Positions 13,897-26,322 are shown, numbered from the stretch's first letter. The stretch is DNA of 41,642 nt from Bolinopsis microptera (GCF_026151205.1 NW_026971813.1:1-41642), one strand, 5' to 3'. Made by a program: numbers and translations. The notes: a model not told the origin generated them from the letters alone.

Positions 13897-14130
13897 GTAA
13901 TGTGGTTCTTTTGCATGTATTACTACGTCTTACCCCTATATTTTAATTCCCATATAAATTTCGGACCTTCTTTTCTTTTGTTATTGCTATAACTTTGTTT
14001 AATTTTTCTTTCTCTTTCCCACTTCCTTATGGGACCGTCGTTTAGAAATTCATAAAGTTAAATAGTTTGGTGGGACGAATTTTTTTTGCCGGGGAGTGAA
14101 CTGATTTGGATGAAGATTTAGCAACTCTTA

Positions 14131-14169
14131 CCCCCCCCCCCCCCACCCCCCCCCCCCCCCCCCCCCCCC
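14131..14169 (+). repeat. Poly-C tract
   Basis: This is 38 C in 39 bases with a single A. Such tracts occur in real genomes as poly(dC).poly(dG), but in this window length and even presence may be a basecalling artefact. Confidence 0.5.
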
Positions 14170-15658
14170 TTTCGTTTATCCTAAAAAACCTATCAAACTC
14201 TTATAAAACCATATTGTGGGACAAAAATCTCTGGTTGTGCTGGCCAAATTTTTGCTAACTTTATAATTTATTTATCCCCCGGAAACAAACAAAATCTTAA
14301 CCAAATTTTCATTATGAATTTACATTAGGAGTAATTTTACTCTTTTTAAAAAAAAACAAATAACACCGCTAGAAACATAAACTAAATTGTTCCCATGAAA
14401 ACCATTTGAAAATAGTTGATGCTTTAATTTTCCTTTAATTTCTTATTATTAGTTTTCCATGTTTTCCCCAAAAACCAATCGAGCCTTTATGGTCCCCCTT
14501 CCCCTACGGGGGGGTGAGTGTGGGGGGGGGGGGGAGGACGTTTAAGCATTATTCATGGTTACTATTTATAAAGGGGGGGGGGGGTGTGGGGTTCGGTAAT
14601 GGTACATATTAGTTGTGGGGCAACCCATTTTTCCCAATATCTTAGGGAAGGGTTGGATATTGTTTTAAATAAAATTAGGATATCCATTGCCAATTTTATA
14701 ATTACGGGTCGTCGTTTTTTTTTTCATTTTTATTTATCTGGTAATTTTCTCTTTCAGGACCTCATTGGTATCCCCTGGACGAGCACCCCCACGGGGTAAC
14801 CAACCCATGCTCCCCAAAGGTTATCGGGGAACCCCAAAACTTTCAAAACAATAAAAACTTCTTGAGTTTTGGAGGGAGGATATTAATGGGAGGATGCCCT
14901 TTTGCCCCACCGTTTACAAAGCGGGGGATTTTGAAAGAAGGTGGAAGGTAGGGAAAGGGGGGACTTGAGTTTTATGGCTTTACCAAGCGGAAGAATGTGA
15001 ATTTGAGGGAGGGTGAAGGGAAACGGATATTGAAAAGTTCTCTGGGGCGCCTATTAGGTATACTGGGGTTCTCGAGCCATTTTGGACCACAATCAAATAC
15101 CGCCAGGGTTGGTGGTGACATAAACTTGGGGGGAACCTTTTCTTGTCAAAAAGCTGGTTGCAAACAGGGACGACGTGGGGGGGAAAACCCTTCAGGGGGA
15201 TTAAGTAAGGGGTACTCCTTCTATTAGCCCCTAACACCATTGGGGCTTCAAGGGTTCAGGGAGGTGGAAGGATGGAACTATCTGCTGTATTTCGGGGGAG
15301 TTATTTTTCTGGGGTCCTTTTCTAGGTGGGGGGGGACTGTCTCTTCCGGCAAGGGGCTTTCCCACCTCTTGTCCTAGGCAGGGTACTTTTATTATTTGAA
15401 CATTTCGCCATCGACTACCGAGTTCTCCCCCCCACATCATTTTTTTTACCCCAATTTCCCCTATTTTTCCAAAAAAAAGAAGGTATATTGGACCACTGGA
15501 AGTCAAGGGGGCGTTATTTATTCAGGGGGGGTCGTATTGGAAAAGACTTTTCATGAAAAGTTGTGGGATAAAGAATTCCTTTAGGAAGGCTTGATTTTCC
15601 TACAATAGCTAAAAGGGATCGTCTTCCCAAGGAGTTTAAAACCTGGGGTTTCCATTAA
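14170..15658. other. Degraded stretch, no gene called
   Basis: From about 14.5 kb the + strand is rich in G and T, so the minus strand is rich in A and C. A/C-rich strands contain few stop codons and translate to proline- and threonine-rich strings, so the minus-strand open frames at 14,980-15,240 and 15,231-15,506 are weak evidence of coding. No splice-bounded exon is convincing. Confidence 0.45.
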
Positions 15659-15710
15659 GGGGGGGGGGGGGGGGGGGGGGTGGTGGGGGGGGGATTCCCG
15701 GGGGGGGGGG
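15659..15710 (+). repeat. Poly-G tract
   Basis: A run of more than 20 G, then TGGT, G9, ATTCCC and another G run. It is directly upstream of the dispersed repeat copy at about 15.77 kb. It could be a real low-complexity tract or consensus error. Confidence 0.5.
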
Positions 15711-15766
15711 TTCACCCTTGATTTTTTTTGTGAATTGTATATACACTGGTTTTCGAGAGATAAAGC

Positions 15767-16080
15767 GTTGGACCAAACAACAAAAACTGGGGGAGGAACC
15801 AGTGGGGACCGGGAAACTTTTGATAGGGGTCCCCCGGGACACCCTCACCGTCCCAAAACGTTGGCCCCACGGAGGCAGGTGGCCCCACCGGGGCCCATAT
15901 TGGGTCCAAATTAGGGCCCCATTTGTAGCCATATTACCCCCGAACCTTGCCCCCCATAATTCCAGATTTTTTAAGTTGCTTTTCTTACTTTGTAAGTTAG
16001 TGGGTCCCCATGAAAAACTCGTATATGAATTTTCATCCCAAGCATTGGGAAAAAAAAATGGACTGGAGGTTTTGAGGCAA
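15767..16080 (+). repeat. Dispersed repeat, copy lacking the 90-bp element
   Basis: This aligns by eye with 40,985-41,310 on the same strand: GGACC, AACAA, GACCGG, GAACTTTTGA, GGGGTCCC, GTCC/GCC, CCCATATT, GGTCCAAATTAGG, GAACnTGCCC and CCAGATTTT occur in order, with homopolymer-type indels. The 93-bp insert at 41,066-41,158 is absent, so this is an apparent uninserted site. The open frames on both strands (up to 171 codons on the minus strand) lie within the repeat and are not taken as genes. Confidence 0.6.
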
Positions 16081-16156
16081 AAATAAAACACCCTATGGAC
16101 CATTATTAGGGGGGCATTTGCACCCAAAAATTTGATTCGTTTTTGGCCCATTAAAA

Positions 16157-16580
16157 AATTGGGCCAAAAATATCAATTATTTTTGAATGGAAAAAACCAA
16201 ACTTCTTTATATGGGAGGGTAAGGCCTATACTAAACATATTATCTATGGGATTATTCAGCTCAGTATTTACCTTAATTGTGGGGATTTCTTAATGTTTCA
16301 AATATCGCAAAAAAATTGGAAAACCAAAGTTGCCCTTATATCTCAGGTTCGCAATATTTGCAAAAAACCTGATTTGGGCTCAAAAAAAAAACACTTGACA
16401 AACTCAATAGGGTTTTTCTAATATTTTTTCATGAAAATTTTTCAGAATCAAAAAAACGTAGAAATTGGTTTCATGACCCTTAAGTTTTTGGAAAAAAAAA
16501 CCAGAATTATGAGTTTAGGGCTTTAAAAAAAATTTTGAGCGGGGCCAAATTCCAAAAATTTGCCACTCTAAAAAGTTTAA
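16157..16580 (-). repeat. Dispersed repeat, segment inverted relative to 41.3-41.6 kb
   Basis: Read on the + strand, this matches the reverse complement of 41,280-41,642. Shared landmarks in order include ATATCAATNATTTTTGAATG, GGTAAG, CAGCTCA, ATATCGCAAAAAA, ATATCTCA, AATATTTGC, ACTCAATAG, CAACGTAGAA-like, CCTTAAGTTT and GGCCAAATTC. It follows the direct-orientation part at 15.77-16.08 kb, so the two halves of the family are joined differently here and at 41 kb. Confidence 0.55.
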
Positions 16581-19500
16581 GTTATTGTTTTGTTTAATGC
16601 CTTCTTATGCTCCCCCATATTTGGACTACTGGATATAATTTAATTAAATAAAATTAATTATAATAACAATTTTGGTAGGCTTAAACACCAAAAAAAACTC
16701 TATGCCCAGCTGGGATTTTAAACCAACCATAAAACTTCACATTTTGGCTCTATTGTGTGAAAAACAAGATTTTACTAGATCCAGATTAACTATTTAGGGG
16801 AGTGTATTGCTATAGGTGGACATAAAAACAGTTTTGTGGGGAACGAAGGTTTGGGGAACATGGGGCTTTTTTGGAAAGCGAGCTAAAACCAGTGACTCTA
16901 AATTGCTATAAAGAGTTCCAAAAAAAAAGAATTTCATGACAATTAGGGTTGCAATCCTAAAACCAGTTTAAAAGGGCCCAAATAAAATTAAATGTTATAT
17001 TGTCAATTAATCGCTCCCAAGGGCATAACTGTTTTTTAAACAGGTGAGGTTCTTTAATTAATGTTTTGAAAAACCAGATAAAATCATTTCAGAACAAAGT
17101 CTTAAATTTCAATTGTTATGGTTGGTTCCAGATTTTTTTCGGATAGCAAAACATTCTGGGGGTAAACGGCCTCTTGGGTTGCGATTCTTGGCAGATTTCC
17201 CCGACCAGGTAGGTGTTAAGGAGGAAGTTCTTCCTGCTACTTCGAACTTACAAATGTTACTAGGATCACACCAGTTATTGGCAGGTAGCATATAACCCCC
17301 ACCATTGACTGCTTTGAAAATCCAGTTGTTAAAACAATAACTACTTTAAACTTCAATCCTTTACCTTACCTTGGGAGGGCCATGATGGGATTTTTGAGGG
17401 GCTTTTCTACTCCTCGACTGAGGGTTTCTCTCTTCTTTAATCCAAAAAATAAAAAAACCAGGGACGGCATGCTCGGTTTTCTGGATATGTTCTGCAGCTG
17501 CGGCCAAATTGAGGCTTGGACTAACACCATTGTAAAAAGGCGCATTTTTGCCGGTAGATTCAAGCGAATGTGAGTACTATTTGGCTTGAAGTTCCAGATG
17601 TTGTTTTTCCCATCTGGGTTTGGTTGTGGGGGAGGGAATTGTTTTTTCAATCCTTAAAGCAAGGGTTCTCTTTAGTTTTTCAGAAAAAAAAAATACAACT
17701 CGATTGGTTTTTTTAAGTTGGGGCTTGATTTGTACCCAAAGTTTGTTGAAGGAAGTCGAGGGGGGGGGACGAAAAATTTCACCCGAGGGTTTCTTAGCAA
17801 AAACAGGGTGGGGGACAGCCGGGACACCCCCCCCACGTCTCCTGGAGTTTACCAAACCCCACAGCCCCCCTATGAGGAAACAGGCTAGGATGGGGTAGGA
17901 AACAAAGCGGGTGTCCAAAAAAAAAACAAGGGGGAAAAATCTCAGGGTTTTTTTTTCACCTGGCATTTTGAATGCTGTAGATAATGTTTTTTAATTTCCA
18001 GTACGTTTAATTTCCTGGGAAAAACATTTTGGGGAACTCGTTGATTAAGGGGGGGACCGTTGGGGTTCCTCCTCGTATTTGGCTTGAAATACTGTTTTAT
18101 TCAGCTGTTGGGTGTTTCGGTACGGCGTTACCACCCTGGTGGAGGAGGGGAAGTTCAAAAAAATCATGTGCTTGCTTGGAGGTACCCAAAGGAGCGGAAT
18201 GGTAGGATTGTTGAAAACGGGGACGGACCCAGCCAACAGGTTGGCCCTGTATGGGGGGGGGGGACTTCCAAAAAAAACTTAATTCCACTTATTTTCTCAT
18301 AAAGATTCCTCAATTTCCCAAACTTTAATCGTTTTGAACAAAATTCTACCCCTGGTGGGAGTGGGAAAAGCTGGCTGAAACCCATTTCCAAGGCTTGGTT
18401 ACCTTGGTTTTCCCCAACACTTTCATTTCTGGAGGGGGGATGTTATTTCCCAAAATAGTGTTGGGCACAGGTGGTTCCAAAACTGTATCAATAGCTGCAC
18501 TGATAATTCTAGGAGGTAAGGAAAAACAACAGTTGCCTTGCTTTTCTGGTTTTGATGCAATGAAAAGCAAGATCGTTTACAACCTCTCACAAAGCAAGAG
18601 TTCTCGGTTGCTGTGTTTTGTTTGGTATCCCAGTGGGTGGTGTGGGGGACTGCTAGTTGGGGGGGGTTCAGGTTTGTTTGTTTTCTAGATGTTTCATTTT
18701 TAAGGGACGGGGCCTGAGCCCCAACTTAACTCCCTTTTTTCTAATCAAATCTTCCATTTACAAAAATAAAAACTGAGGGTTAAAGGAATATTGGGGTCTG
18801 TAATTCTTTTGAGAATATTTCAATATCTAAATCCTGGGCCCTTGGAATCAGGGGGGCCACAAGGGGTGTGATATGATGGGCTAGGGGTTTAGGGGCCGCC
18901 CATCAAATACTTTACCAAAGGAAAGGAAAAGATTAATGGAAAAGGCATATAACTATGTTTCAAATACTAAGAACCAGGGTAGTAGAAACCTCCCAAGGTG
19001 TTGTCTTTAAAGGATGGTTTGCAAGGGTTAGTGGGGGTCGATTTGGACGAATGGGGACACTTGATTCTCAGGGGGTAATTGCCTTTGGGGATTTTTAAAG
19101 TCTTCTTCTATGTTCTTCTCTTTAGTAGTGGGAGAGGAAACTCTCAGGCTAGTTTTTCTTTCTCCGCAGTAAGGAGGGTCGTTTTTTGTTCCCGTCACAG
19201 GTGGGTGGGTGGGACTCCCCACATGATCAAAGGTTATTTTTTACGTATTGCCTTTTATTATCTCCTGGGAAAATTTACGTGAACAAGTTTGTCGACTGTT
19301 GGTCCCTTGAGGAGGGGTACTCCGGGGGGGGGGGACGGAAGGGGGACAAACCCAACAATGGCTTTTATATCCCCGGGATCAATAGATAAAAAAGGTGTCC
19401 CCTCAATCTAAAAAGGGTCGGGGGGGGGGGGACTTCTTTAGAAAGGATTAGCGGGATATTGCTTTATTGGAGAATTCGTACTTAGGAAAAAAATCTCCAT

Positions 19501-22500
19501 GTTTGCTGTTCACTGTTCTGGTGAGGGGGAGTTTTCTTTGTTGCACTGCTCTCTTGGATTGAATTCATTAGGTGTTGTCTGTTCAGTTTTAAGATCGGAG
19601 GGAATTTTTCCACATTGTCTCGGCCTTTGTCTTCTTTGGCTTTCTAAGTGCATTTTAATTTCAAACCATCGAAATACCAAGGGGGCAGGGGCCCTTTTTA
19701 CGTGTTCTTTGGATTCTCCTTTGTGGAGGAGGAGGGAGCATGGTTATTCAAAGGCCCCCACAGTTTAGGGGGCCACATCTTAGAGTTGTATAGGGGCTGG
19801 GATGGCGGGCTTTTTCAAAAAATGACGGCCGCATTTCAGCTTTGTGATAGGGGGGGTCCCCCCTCAGGTTTTTCCTTTACCAGTATAAACCCTAAATTCT
19901 CAGCAAAGATTGTATCCGCCCAAAAACCCAATTTTTGTCAAATATTTCTTTTTTTTGATTTTTTTTGGGAACTTATTTTTTCTGGGAAATGTGGATTATA
20001 CCTTTTTTCTTTGTTGGGTGGATTGCTTTGTGCACAACGTTTTTATGTTGAGGGCTAAAAAAAGGTAAAAAACCGGGGGGAAATGGTTTTTTTTTCACAG
20101 TTTGGGAAACCATTTCCCGAGGGTGTATGGCGAGAAGTGGTCTTTTCCTGTGGGGGGGGGGACTCTCTTTGGATGATATCTGAATGGGTGGGGGGGAAGG
20201 ATTTTACAACATCCAAGAATATGTCCTTTTGTTGTTTGCGGTGTGGTGGGGTAATCTTCTTCACGTATTGATGGCAGGTCCATTTACGCGCCCCCACAAT
20301 ACTTCAGGGTCTGGTTTTGGCCGTTGTTTTTCTTGGATTTTTGTTCATTCCAATGGGCTATATTAAGATCACCCCAAAGATTTAAAAAAAAAACTTCTTT
20401 GGTATTTCAATGAAGTAATGTTTTCTCCCCAAAATAAGACTCATCCCAAATCTTCAAAATAATATTTACATTCAGGTTTTCAATGGGGACCCTGGTAAGG
20501 GTTATAAATACAAAATGCAAGGGGAGTTACAGGTTTCAAACCCGATTGAGTTCCCGAAATTTTCGGCCTAAAACTGCTTCAAATACTTTTCCCCCAACCC
20601 AACTTTATCAAAACACAAGGAGTAAAGGTTTCAAATCACTTGAATTGTAAATAATTCCAACCCCCCCCCGCCTCTGCATATTTAGCGGAGTCCTATTTCC
20701 TGATGTTAGTGAATCAAGTTTTCATAGCCGTAAGACTTGATGGGAAAGCAAGTAAAATCATTCCCTTCATGCTGGTTGAGCCCAAAGTCCACTACCTCAG
20801 TGACCAAAAAAAGGACCAGAGATTCCCTTGGTCCGATTTATAGATTCCATGAATGTTGAATCTTAATTATTGGAGAGAATCCCAACATTCCAGCCAAACA
20901 AGCCAAGAATCTCCGCGCCGGAGAGGAATTGTTTCCAGACCACTGCTTAACACAAGTTTTTTTTTGAACTGTAAGTAAATTGATAGTTATTTTGCGGAGA
21001 TCTGCCTGTTGTTTCAGCAAACCATAAAGCTGGGACATGTTCCCCTATCAAATGCCGGTGTTGTGGTGGTTTTTTCTTTCATCCCGAAACTTTGCCCTTA
21101 GAGCAGTTTTAATGCAGCATGAAAATACAGACTATTATTTAGTTTTTTCCTTTTCTGGAACAATCCTTTCCTTGACGTTATGAATTTCCTTGGAAACAAT
21201 AACCACAAAATAGCTTTTTTTTTCTGATTCCCGCACCTCCACCTGTTAGTGTCCCCAAAAACCTTGGCAAGTTGTGTTGCAATCGTTATTTTACATGAAA
21301 AAATTTGAATCATAAAACTTTGGGAACTAAACGAACTGATGTATAAGCCCGATCTTCCCCTGTTTTTTGTTTCTATGATTTTCCTGAATTGTTTTTTACT
21401 AAACTCCGTATATAGTAGCTTGATGCTTTGCTGCTGGTTTTTTTGATCTGAAGGTTTTAAACTTTTTAAGTAACAGAAAAATGTTGTTTCCCCACCCTGG
21501 GAATTTTTAAAAAGCCTTAATTGTTGGGGTGAGCTTGAAAGGAGCCAGGTCCCTTCCTAGATCTTTCCTTTTCTAATAATTTATCAGCAAAGGTTGAGCA
21601 AACAGAGATTTGTGGGGCAAAACGTTCCCTGGTTGTGCTGGTGCCGATTCATTTCTGGGAAATTCTGGGATGGTAAGGGTGGGATATGGGTGATACTGGT
21701 GTGGGTGTATATTTGCAGAAGGAGGGTAGCAAGAGGGAGAGTATGGAAGTCTATGAGTATCTTCCCCTGTCACCATGGTATGATTGTCTCAGACCCGTAG
21801 TGTGGTCCGGACACACCAACCACCAAAAAGGTTCCCGCCCCGTTAATCTTGTTGACATAACCGTGTTGTCATGCTATAAAAGGCCCGGTTTGTCCCCCTC
21901 CTTTGGAGGAGTTTTGGTTCCCCAACTTCTACTTGGTGGGATCTTTTGCTTGATATTGTCCTGGTGTTTTGGCTGGACATGATTAAATACAGGAGCGATA
22001 TGAAGGGGGCAAACTGGGTGCTGGAGATGGAGGAAGATAAAGAAATTTTCCCCAGTTGTTTTGATCCGGAAAAAAGATGGATTTTCCAAATATAAATTCA
22101 ACAACTTTCCCATTAAGTTACAAACCCTTTCAATGGTTCCCTCCATAGAATTGGTCAGATATTAATCTACTTTCGCTTGTCCTATTCCAGGTCGGACCTT
22201 TTACTTTCCGCTCAGAACGGGCCCGGAGTTTTCCTGTGACAGGGGAGTGTTTGGTCCACCTTGCAGACAATTTACACAACACAAACGTAAAAGGTCCCCC
22301 ACCAAATCTTGAAACTGTTTAAAACCCTTGGGTTGCCGTTTCTGTTCGGAGTAATAAAACCTAACAAGCCTTTTGAAGAAAGGTGGCGAGGACAAAGATT
22401 ACAGCTATTATTTGGGGATCCCTACTTTATCAAAGCCAAACTTCGACAAAACATGCATGAAATGTCAAATTTTTACCACAAAAAAAAAGCCAGGTTTAAA

Positions 22501-22541
22501 AAGCAGTGTCCCCATTTAGCTTGATAACATCAATTTTACAG
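16581..22541. other. Degraded stretch with unassigned exon-like fragments
   Basis: I cannot assemble a gene. Fragments that look more coding-like than their surroundings are, on the minus strand: 17,464-17,566 (contains SLNLAAAAEHIQKTEHAVP); 18,402-18,515, after an acceptor-like TTACCTCCTAG (contains LEPPVPNTILGNNIPPPEMK); 19,028-19,222 (hydrophilic, ends at TAA); 20,055-20,297; and 21,573-22,146 (rich in P, H, Y and Q). All share one strand, which could mean one proline-rich gene broken by frame errors. The same result is expected from the A/C-rich minus strand alone, so I do not call a gene. Confidence 0.25.
20655..20843 (+). CDS. Unrecognised open segment
   Basis: An open frame to TAG at 20,841-20,843. 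From the ATG at 20,703 it gives 46 residues including NQVFIAVRLDGKASKIIPF and EPKVHYLSDQKKDQRFPW. The composition is balanced and unlike the G/T-driven translation of neighbouring + strand DNA, which is why I list it. No family is recognised and no clear splice site bounds the start. It could be an exon or chance. Confidence 0.25.
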   Translation, partial: FQPPPASAYLAESYFLMLVNQVFIAVRLDGKASKIIPFMLVEPKVHYLSDQKKDQRFPWSDL

Positions 22542-22853
22542 TGTTTTTTGGTACAAGTGCCCGTCATTGATGTTAGGCCAAACTGGGTTATGGAAAGAAT
22601 GTTTTACCCTTGTCCGCCTGTTGAAGTTGTACTTTCAGGAGGATGTTGGAATGGAAAGTTTAATTTCAGGGTAGTGTGGAAAACGGTTTTTGCGGGGGAT
22701 AACATATCTTCGCTAACATTCCCTGTCCACATTCTTGGCGTAATCCAATCACCCTGTAACGTAGGAATTGAGGAACCTGTTTACCCCTTTCACCATCAAA
22801 AATACCAAACCTTCAACCGATCATTTGCGCAACTTTCCCTTTTTAAGCAATAG
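22542..22853 (+). CDS. Unrecognised exon-like segment
   Basis: An acceptor-like AATTTTACAG at 22,541 is followed by about 103 open codons to TAG at 22,851-22,853. The translation includes VIDVRPNWVMERMFYPCPPV and SGGCWNGKFNFRVVW, mixed composition with several cysteines. The minus strand of part of this interval is also open, so strand is not certain. I do not recognise the family. Confidence 0.25.
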   Translation, partial: CFLVQVPVIDVRPNWVMERMFYPCPPVEVVLSGGCWNGKFNFRVVWKTVFAGDNISSLTFPVHILGVIQSPCNVGIEEPVYPFHHQKYQTFNRSFAQLSLFKQ

Positions 22854-25340
22854 TGAAAACAGTGCTAGATCAGCAGAGTCCCCAGTGAAATGAAGAATCA
22901 AAAATTTGAGTTTGATTTCGGGGTCTCAATAAATGTATTGTAATTGGTAAAGATTTTTCCCGGGTGGAAAATAAGTTTTTTTTAAAAAAACAAAAGTTTT
23001 ATTTAGTAATGACATCACAACAATATTATTCTAGATAAAGTCCCCTTTTGTGTAAATTACTCATCACTAAAATTAAAAAATCAGCTTTGGAAATTAAAAA
23101 CTTGTATAAAACTATTCAATTGAATAGCCCCTCAAATCCTCTTGTTCAGTCCCTAACTTAAACTATTGATTTTTACTGCTTTTCATTTGAACCAAAAAAC
23201 CTAAAAAAAAAAAAAAACAAACCGTTCGCTCCTTGAAACTGTTTCTCCTTTTACCGTTTTTTTTTTAATATTATGCTCCTCAAACTATCCCTGGAAAAAA
23301 CTCATAAATCCAATTTGTGTTTTTTTTTCAGTACCCTAAAAGTAGATGTCCCCCCCCCCTCGGGTCGGTTATTTCCAAAGCAGAAGGAAATTCCATTCCC
23401 TATTAGACCAGGAGATACCAGACCCCCCTAAACAAGACAAAACCAAAGAGTTTGGGAAAAGAAATGGGAAAACAAGTAAGCGTTTTACAAACCCCTGTAA
23501 AACCGGGGAACTTAATTCTACCAGCCCAAAACAGTATTTTCAAAAAACAAAAAAGGGCAAAAATTCAGAAAAAATGGTAAAATCCTTCGGGAAATTTTTT
23601 TTCCCAAACATTTAGGGAAAACCGTTACACCCAGTAAAAATATGCGAAAACCGCTTGGGAAAAAATTCAAAACAGTCCCCCTTGCCCGGAAACTTTACTT
23701 GTTTAAAAAGAGAAAAAAACTTCCCGCAGTTTTACAAAAAAAATGGAAAATTGGTTTTGGGAAACCCCCGGGGCTTTTTTCCCTTTCCCTTTTTTAAAAA
23801 AACCAAACACTTCCCTAAACGGTTGTGAAAAACAAAAATAAAATAGGTAAACGGGATATTCTTCTTTTCCCGGGTTTGAAAATTTTAAATTAAATCTTTG
23901 TCAAAAAAAGAAAAGTTATCTCTTCTAACAATGGCCCCAAAGGGCCATTTCCCCCTGACTTCCATCTTAAAATCTTCCCGGAATACCAAACAAATACTCA
24001 GTAAATTTCTTTAGCCAGGACCATCACCGTCCAAAGTTGGTAAAACAACTCCTTAACAAATACTCCTAACTTCCTCCTTCCATGCCCCCGATATCTTCAC
24101 GTGAATTTCTTCCCTCACTTTGTGCTTCATCAAGTTTACACTTCATGGGGTCGGGGACCCCACCATGGTCTCGAACAAATTCAAGTAAAGAAAGTAAACA
24201 CTAACACCAGGGCTCCTCCAACTCAAAAATACCCCCTCATTTCACCCCCTCATTCCCCCCCCCAACTACCCCTCTTTTTTTCAAACCCCCCCCAACCTTC
24301 CTGCCCCAGTTTAAAAAACAAAAGGCATAAGGGAAGATGTTTGGGGTAACATGTTTTGAAAATAAGATAGATGGGTGAAAGAAGTCTACACTCTACATTA
24401 AAAGGGTTATGTTCGGAATTGGGGGAAAACAAAACAACACCCCCCACGGAAAACAGTTTTTGAAGGTGCCTGTTGTTCCGTGGTGGGAACCTTGGAAGCG
24501 GGAAACCATTTTTGTTTTTTCTGCCCTTAAAGGGTTCCACCAGCGCGGGGAAACCTTTATGCCCCCTTTATCCCAGTCCCCCCAATAAGAAACCAATATG
24601 AAAGTCCCTTCCCCCTTGTGGAAAAGGCATTTTTTGATTAAAGACCCTTTTTTTGGGTTTCCCAAAAACACAAAAATGTTTGGGAAATCCCTTTCAAACT
24701 TTTCCCTATAGTCATTTGGATGTTTTCAAGTGGATTCCGGGGTTATAGTCCCAAAGGTGGGAATTCTGAAAAAAAGTACTTTCACAAATATGTAAAAGTA
24801 AAAGGGAAAGTATAATTTAGGACATTTCCCCTGTGTTGACAAAATTAAATTAAGGGAAAACTGCCCTTGATTTTTGTACTTTGGCTTAAAAAGGCTAATG
24901 TTGGGGAAAAAAAAAGTTTGGGAAAGAGGATAAAAGTGGGAAAGGGTCCTCCTTTCTTGGAACTGGTTAATTTTGCAAAGAAGTGTTGGATTTAGTGGTG
25001 GGTTTGGGTCCCTGGGGTAAGAAACCATGGCTCTTCCAAAAATTTCTTCCTTTTCTTCCGAGCTACAAACCCACAGCGGCACCTAGTTAAACGTTGGGCC
25101 CCCTTCATTTTTAAACTTTAAAATTTTATGTTTTCAGTTATTTCAAAAAACTGCCTCTGGCTTTAACATTAGGAAAGGGTGGGATATAATTTTTGTAACT
25201 AGGCAAAAAGTTCAGTTTATTCAGTTTTTTCAAATTGAAAAGTAAACTTGTTTAATGTTAGATGAATGGGATCAAATTAATTTGAAAAATAATTATATTT
25301 TTTATTAAATCAGTTTGGTTTCCCCCAAACGAAAAAATAA
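22854..25340. other. Degraded stretch, no gene called
   Basis: Between 23.3 and 24.4 kb the + strand becomes A/C-rich, the reverse of the 14.5-22 kb skew, and long proline- and lysine-rich frames appear on it. That is a composition effect. I see no bounded exon. Confidence 0.45.
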
Positions 25341-25547
25341 ACAAATTTTAAGGTTCATGGCAAACGATCGGGAGAAGTTAAAGGATTCACTCCTAAAAAA
25401 CCAGGGAAGAAGGTTGCCAAAATTTCAGTTTACGAAAATGGAGGGTTGGAAAAACAAAAACAAAGTTCAAGGTTTTCCAAAACAGCAAAACCTATCTTTG
25501 GAGTCCTGGGGTTGAATAAAAGAAAAAAAGCTGAAATTAAGGGTTAA
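25341..25547 (+). CDS. Unrecognised lysine-rich open segment
   Basis: An open frame of 68 codons to TAA 25,545-25,547 reading GFTPKKPGKKVAKISVYENG followed by GLEKQKQSSRFSK and FGVLGLNKRKKAEIKG. Composition is hydrophilic and basic, and periodicity looks better than in the neighbours. An acceptor-like TTATTAAATCAG lies just upstream at about 25,314, but a stop at 25,338-25,340 separates it unless a base is wrong. It is upstream of GCDH on the same strand. Family unknown. Confidence 0.3.
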   Translation, partial: TNFKVHGKRSGEVKGFTPKKPGKKVAKISVYENGGLEKQKQSSRFSKTAKPIFGVLGLNKRKKAEIKG

Positions 25548-26117
25548 AAAAAAACATTTCCACCTACCACCGGGGACTTCCTTTTTAAAGAAATAAAAAT
25601 AGAAGGCTTTGGGTTTTGGGATCCTTTATTATTGAAATTTTTATCCCGGCAACCCGGAGGAGGATTTTAGTTACAGTCCGTATTTAATCCTTTTTTGTAG
25701 CTCTTTGACTTTGGTTCAGGGTTGGAACATTATAGTTTTGGGCCCTTTCCCCCCTTTTCCCATAAATTCTCAGATTTTAAAAAAACTAAAACAGGATAAT
25801 CCACGTAACTTTTGATCTGAAATTCGTTGATGGGCTTTGACGACTCTGAATTTTTGATAAATTTTTTTATTATTCAGCATCTTGTTTTCATTCTTGGTTT
25901 TTGATTCCCTAAATTAAAAAATGTTTAAAGGCCCTTAAATTGCCCTAAACAAAATTGTTATCCATTAAAATGTTTCAACCGTTATCGTGTGACCACCAAT
26001 TATTATTCTCTATATGCTCCTATGAAAATATAACTTTGCTTATGATTTACTTCACATGTCACTGTTTCAAAGACCTAATTAAAAACTAACCAAACCACCG
26101 TAAATAGGGCTCTGTAC

Positions 26118-26322
26118 ATGGCACAGCAACTAGTTAAGAGGGTCACCACGCACCCCACACTTAGCAGTGGGGACATTCCGACTGCCTCACCATAGCAACC
26201 GCCCTCCAGCCCCTCTGAAGAGAGAGGTTTGAGAGGTACAACTCACCTTATCTCATTTTTAACAAGGATGATCCTCCTTAACTTGGACAGCTTGCATTAC
26301 TGAGGCAGGAGAAGATGATCAG
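26118..26322 (+). CDS. GCDH: GCDH exon 1: targeting peptide and N-terminus
   Basis: The ATG at 26,118 begins [19 protein letters not shown], which is basic, hydroxylated and free of acids for 18 residues, as expected of a mitochondrial presequence. The exon's end encodes DPLNLDSL and EKMIR, matching the start of the mature enzyme, but in different frames, so two or more indels must lie between. It ends ATC AG|GTATGT (phase 2), and the Arg codon is completed by exon 2. Another upstream start cannot be excluded. Confidence 0.7.

Noticed and set aside
14131-14169. Poly-C tract as a telomere-like or quadruplex-forming signal
   Set aside because: No periodic G/C-run spacing, and run lengths are unreliable in this part of the window.
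15636-16151. Minus-strand open frame of 171 codons
   Set aside because: It lies within the dispersed repeat shared with 41 kb and starts in a poly-G tract. Its clean relative at 41 kb has stops, so length here reflects errors.
17462-17569. Plus-strand exon-like segment (DGMLGFLDMFCSCGQ..) with AACCAG acceptor and GTGAGT donor
   Set aside because: The minus strand of the same bases is also open and looks at least as coding-like. Strand cannot be decided, so neither is called as a gene.
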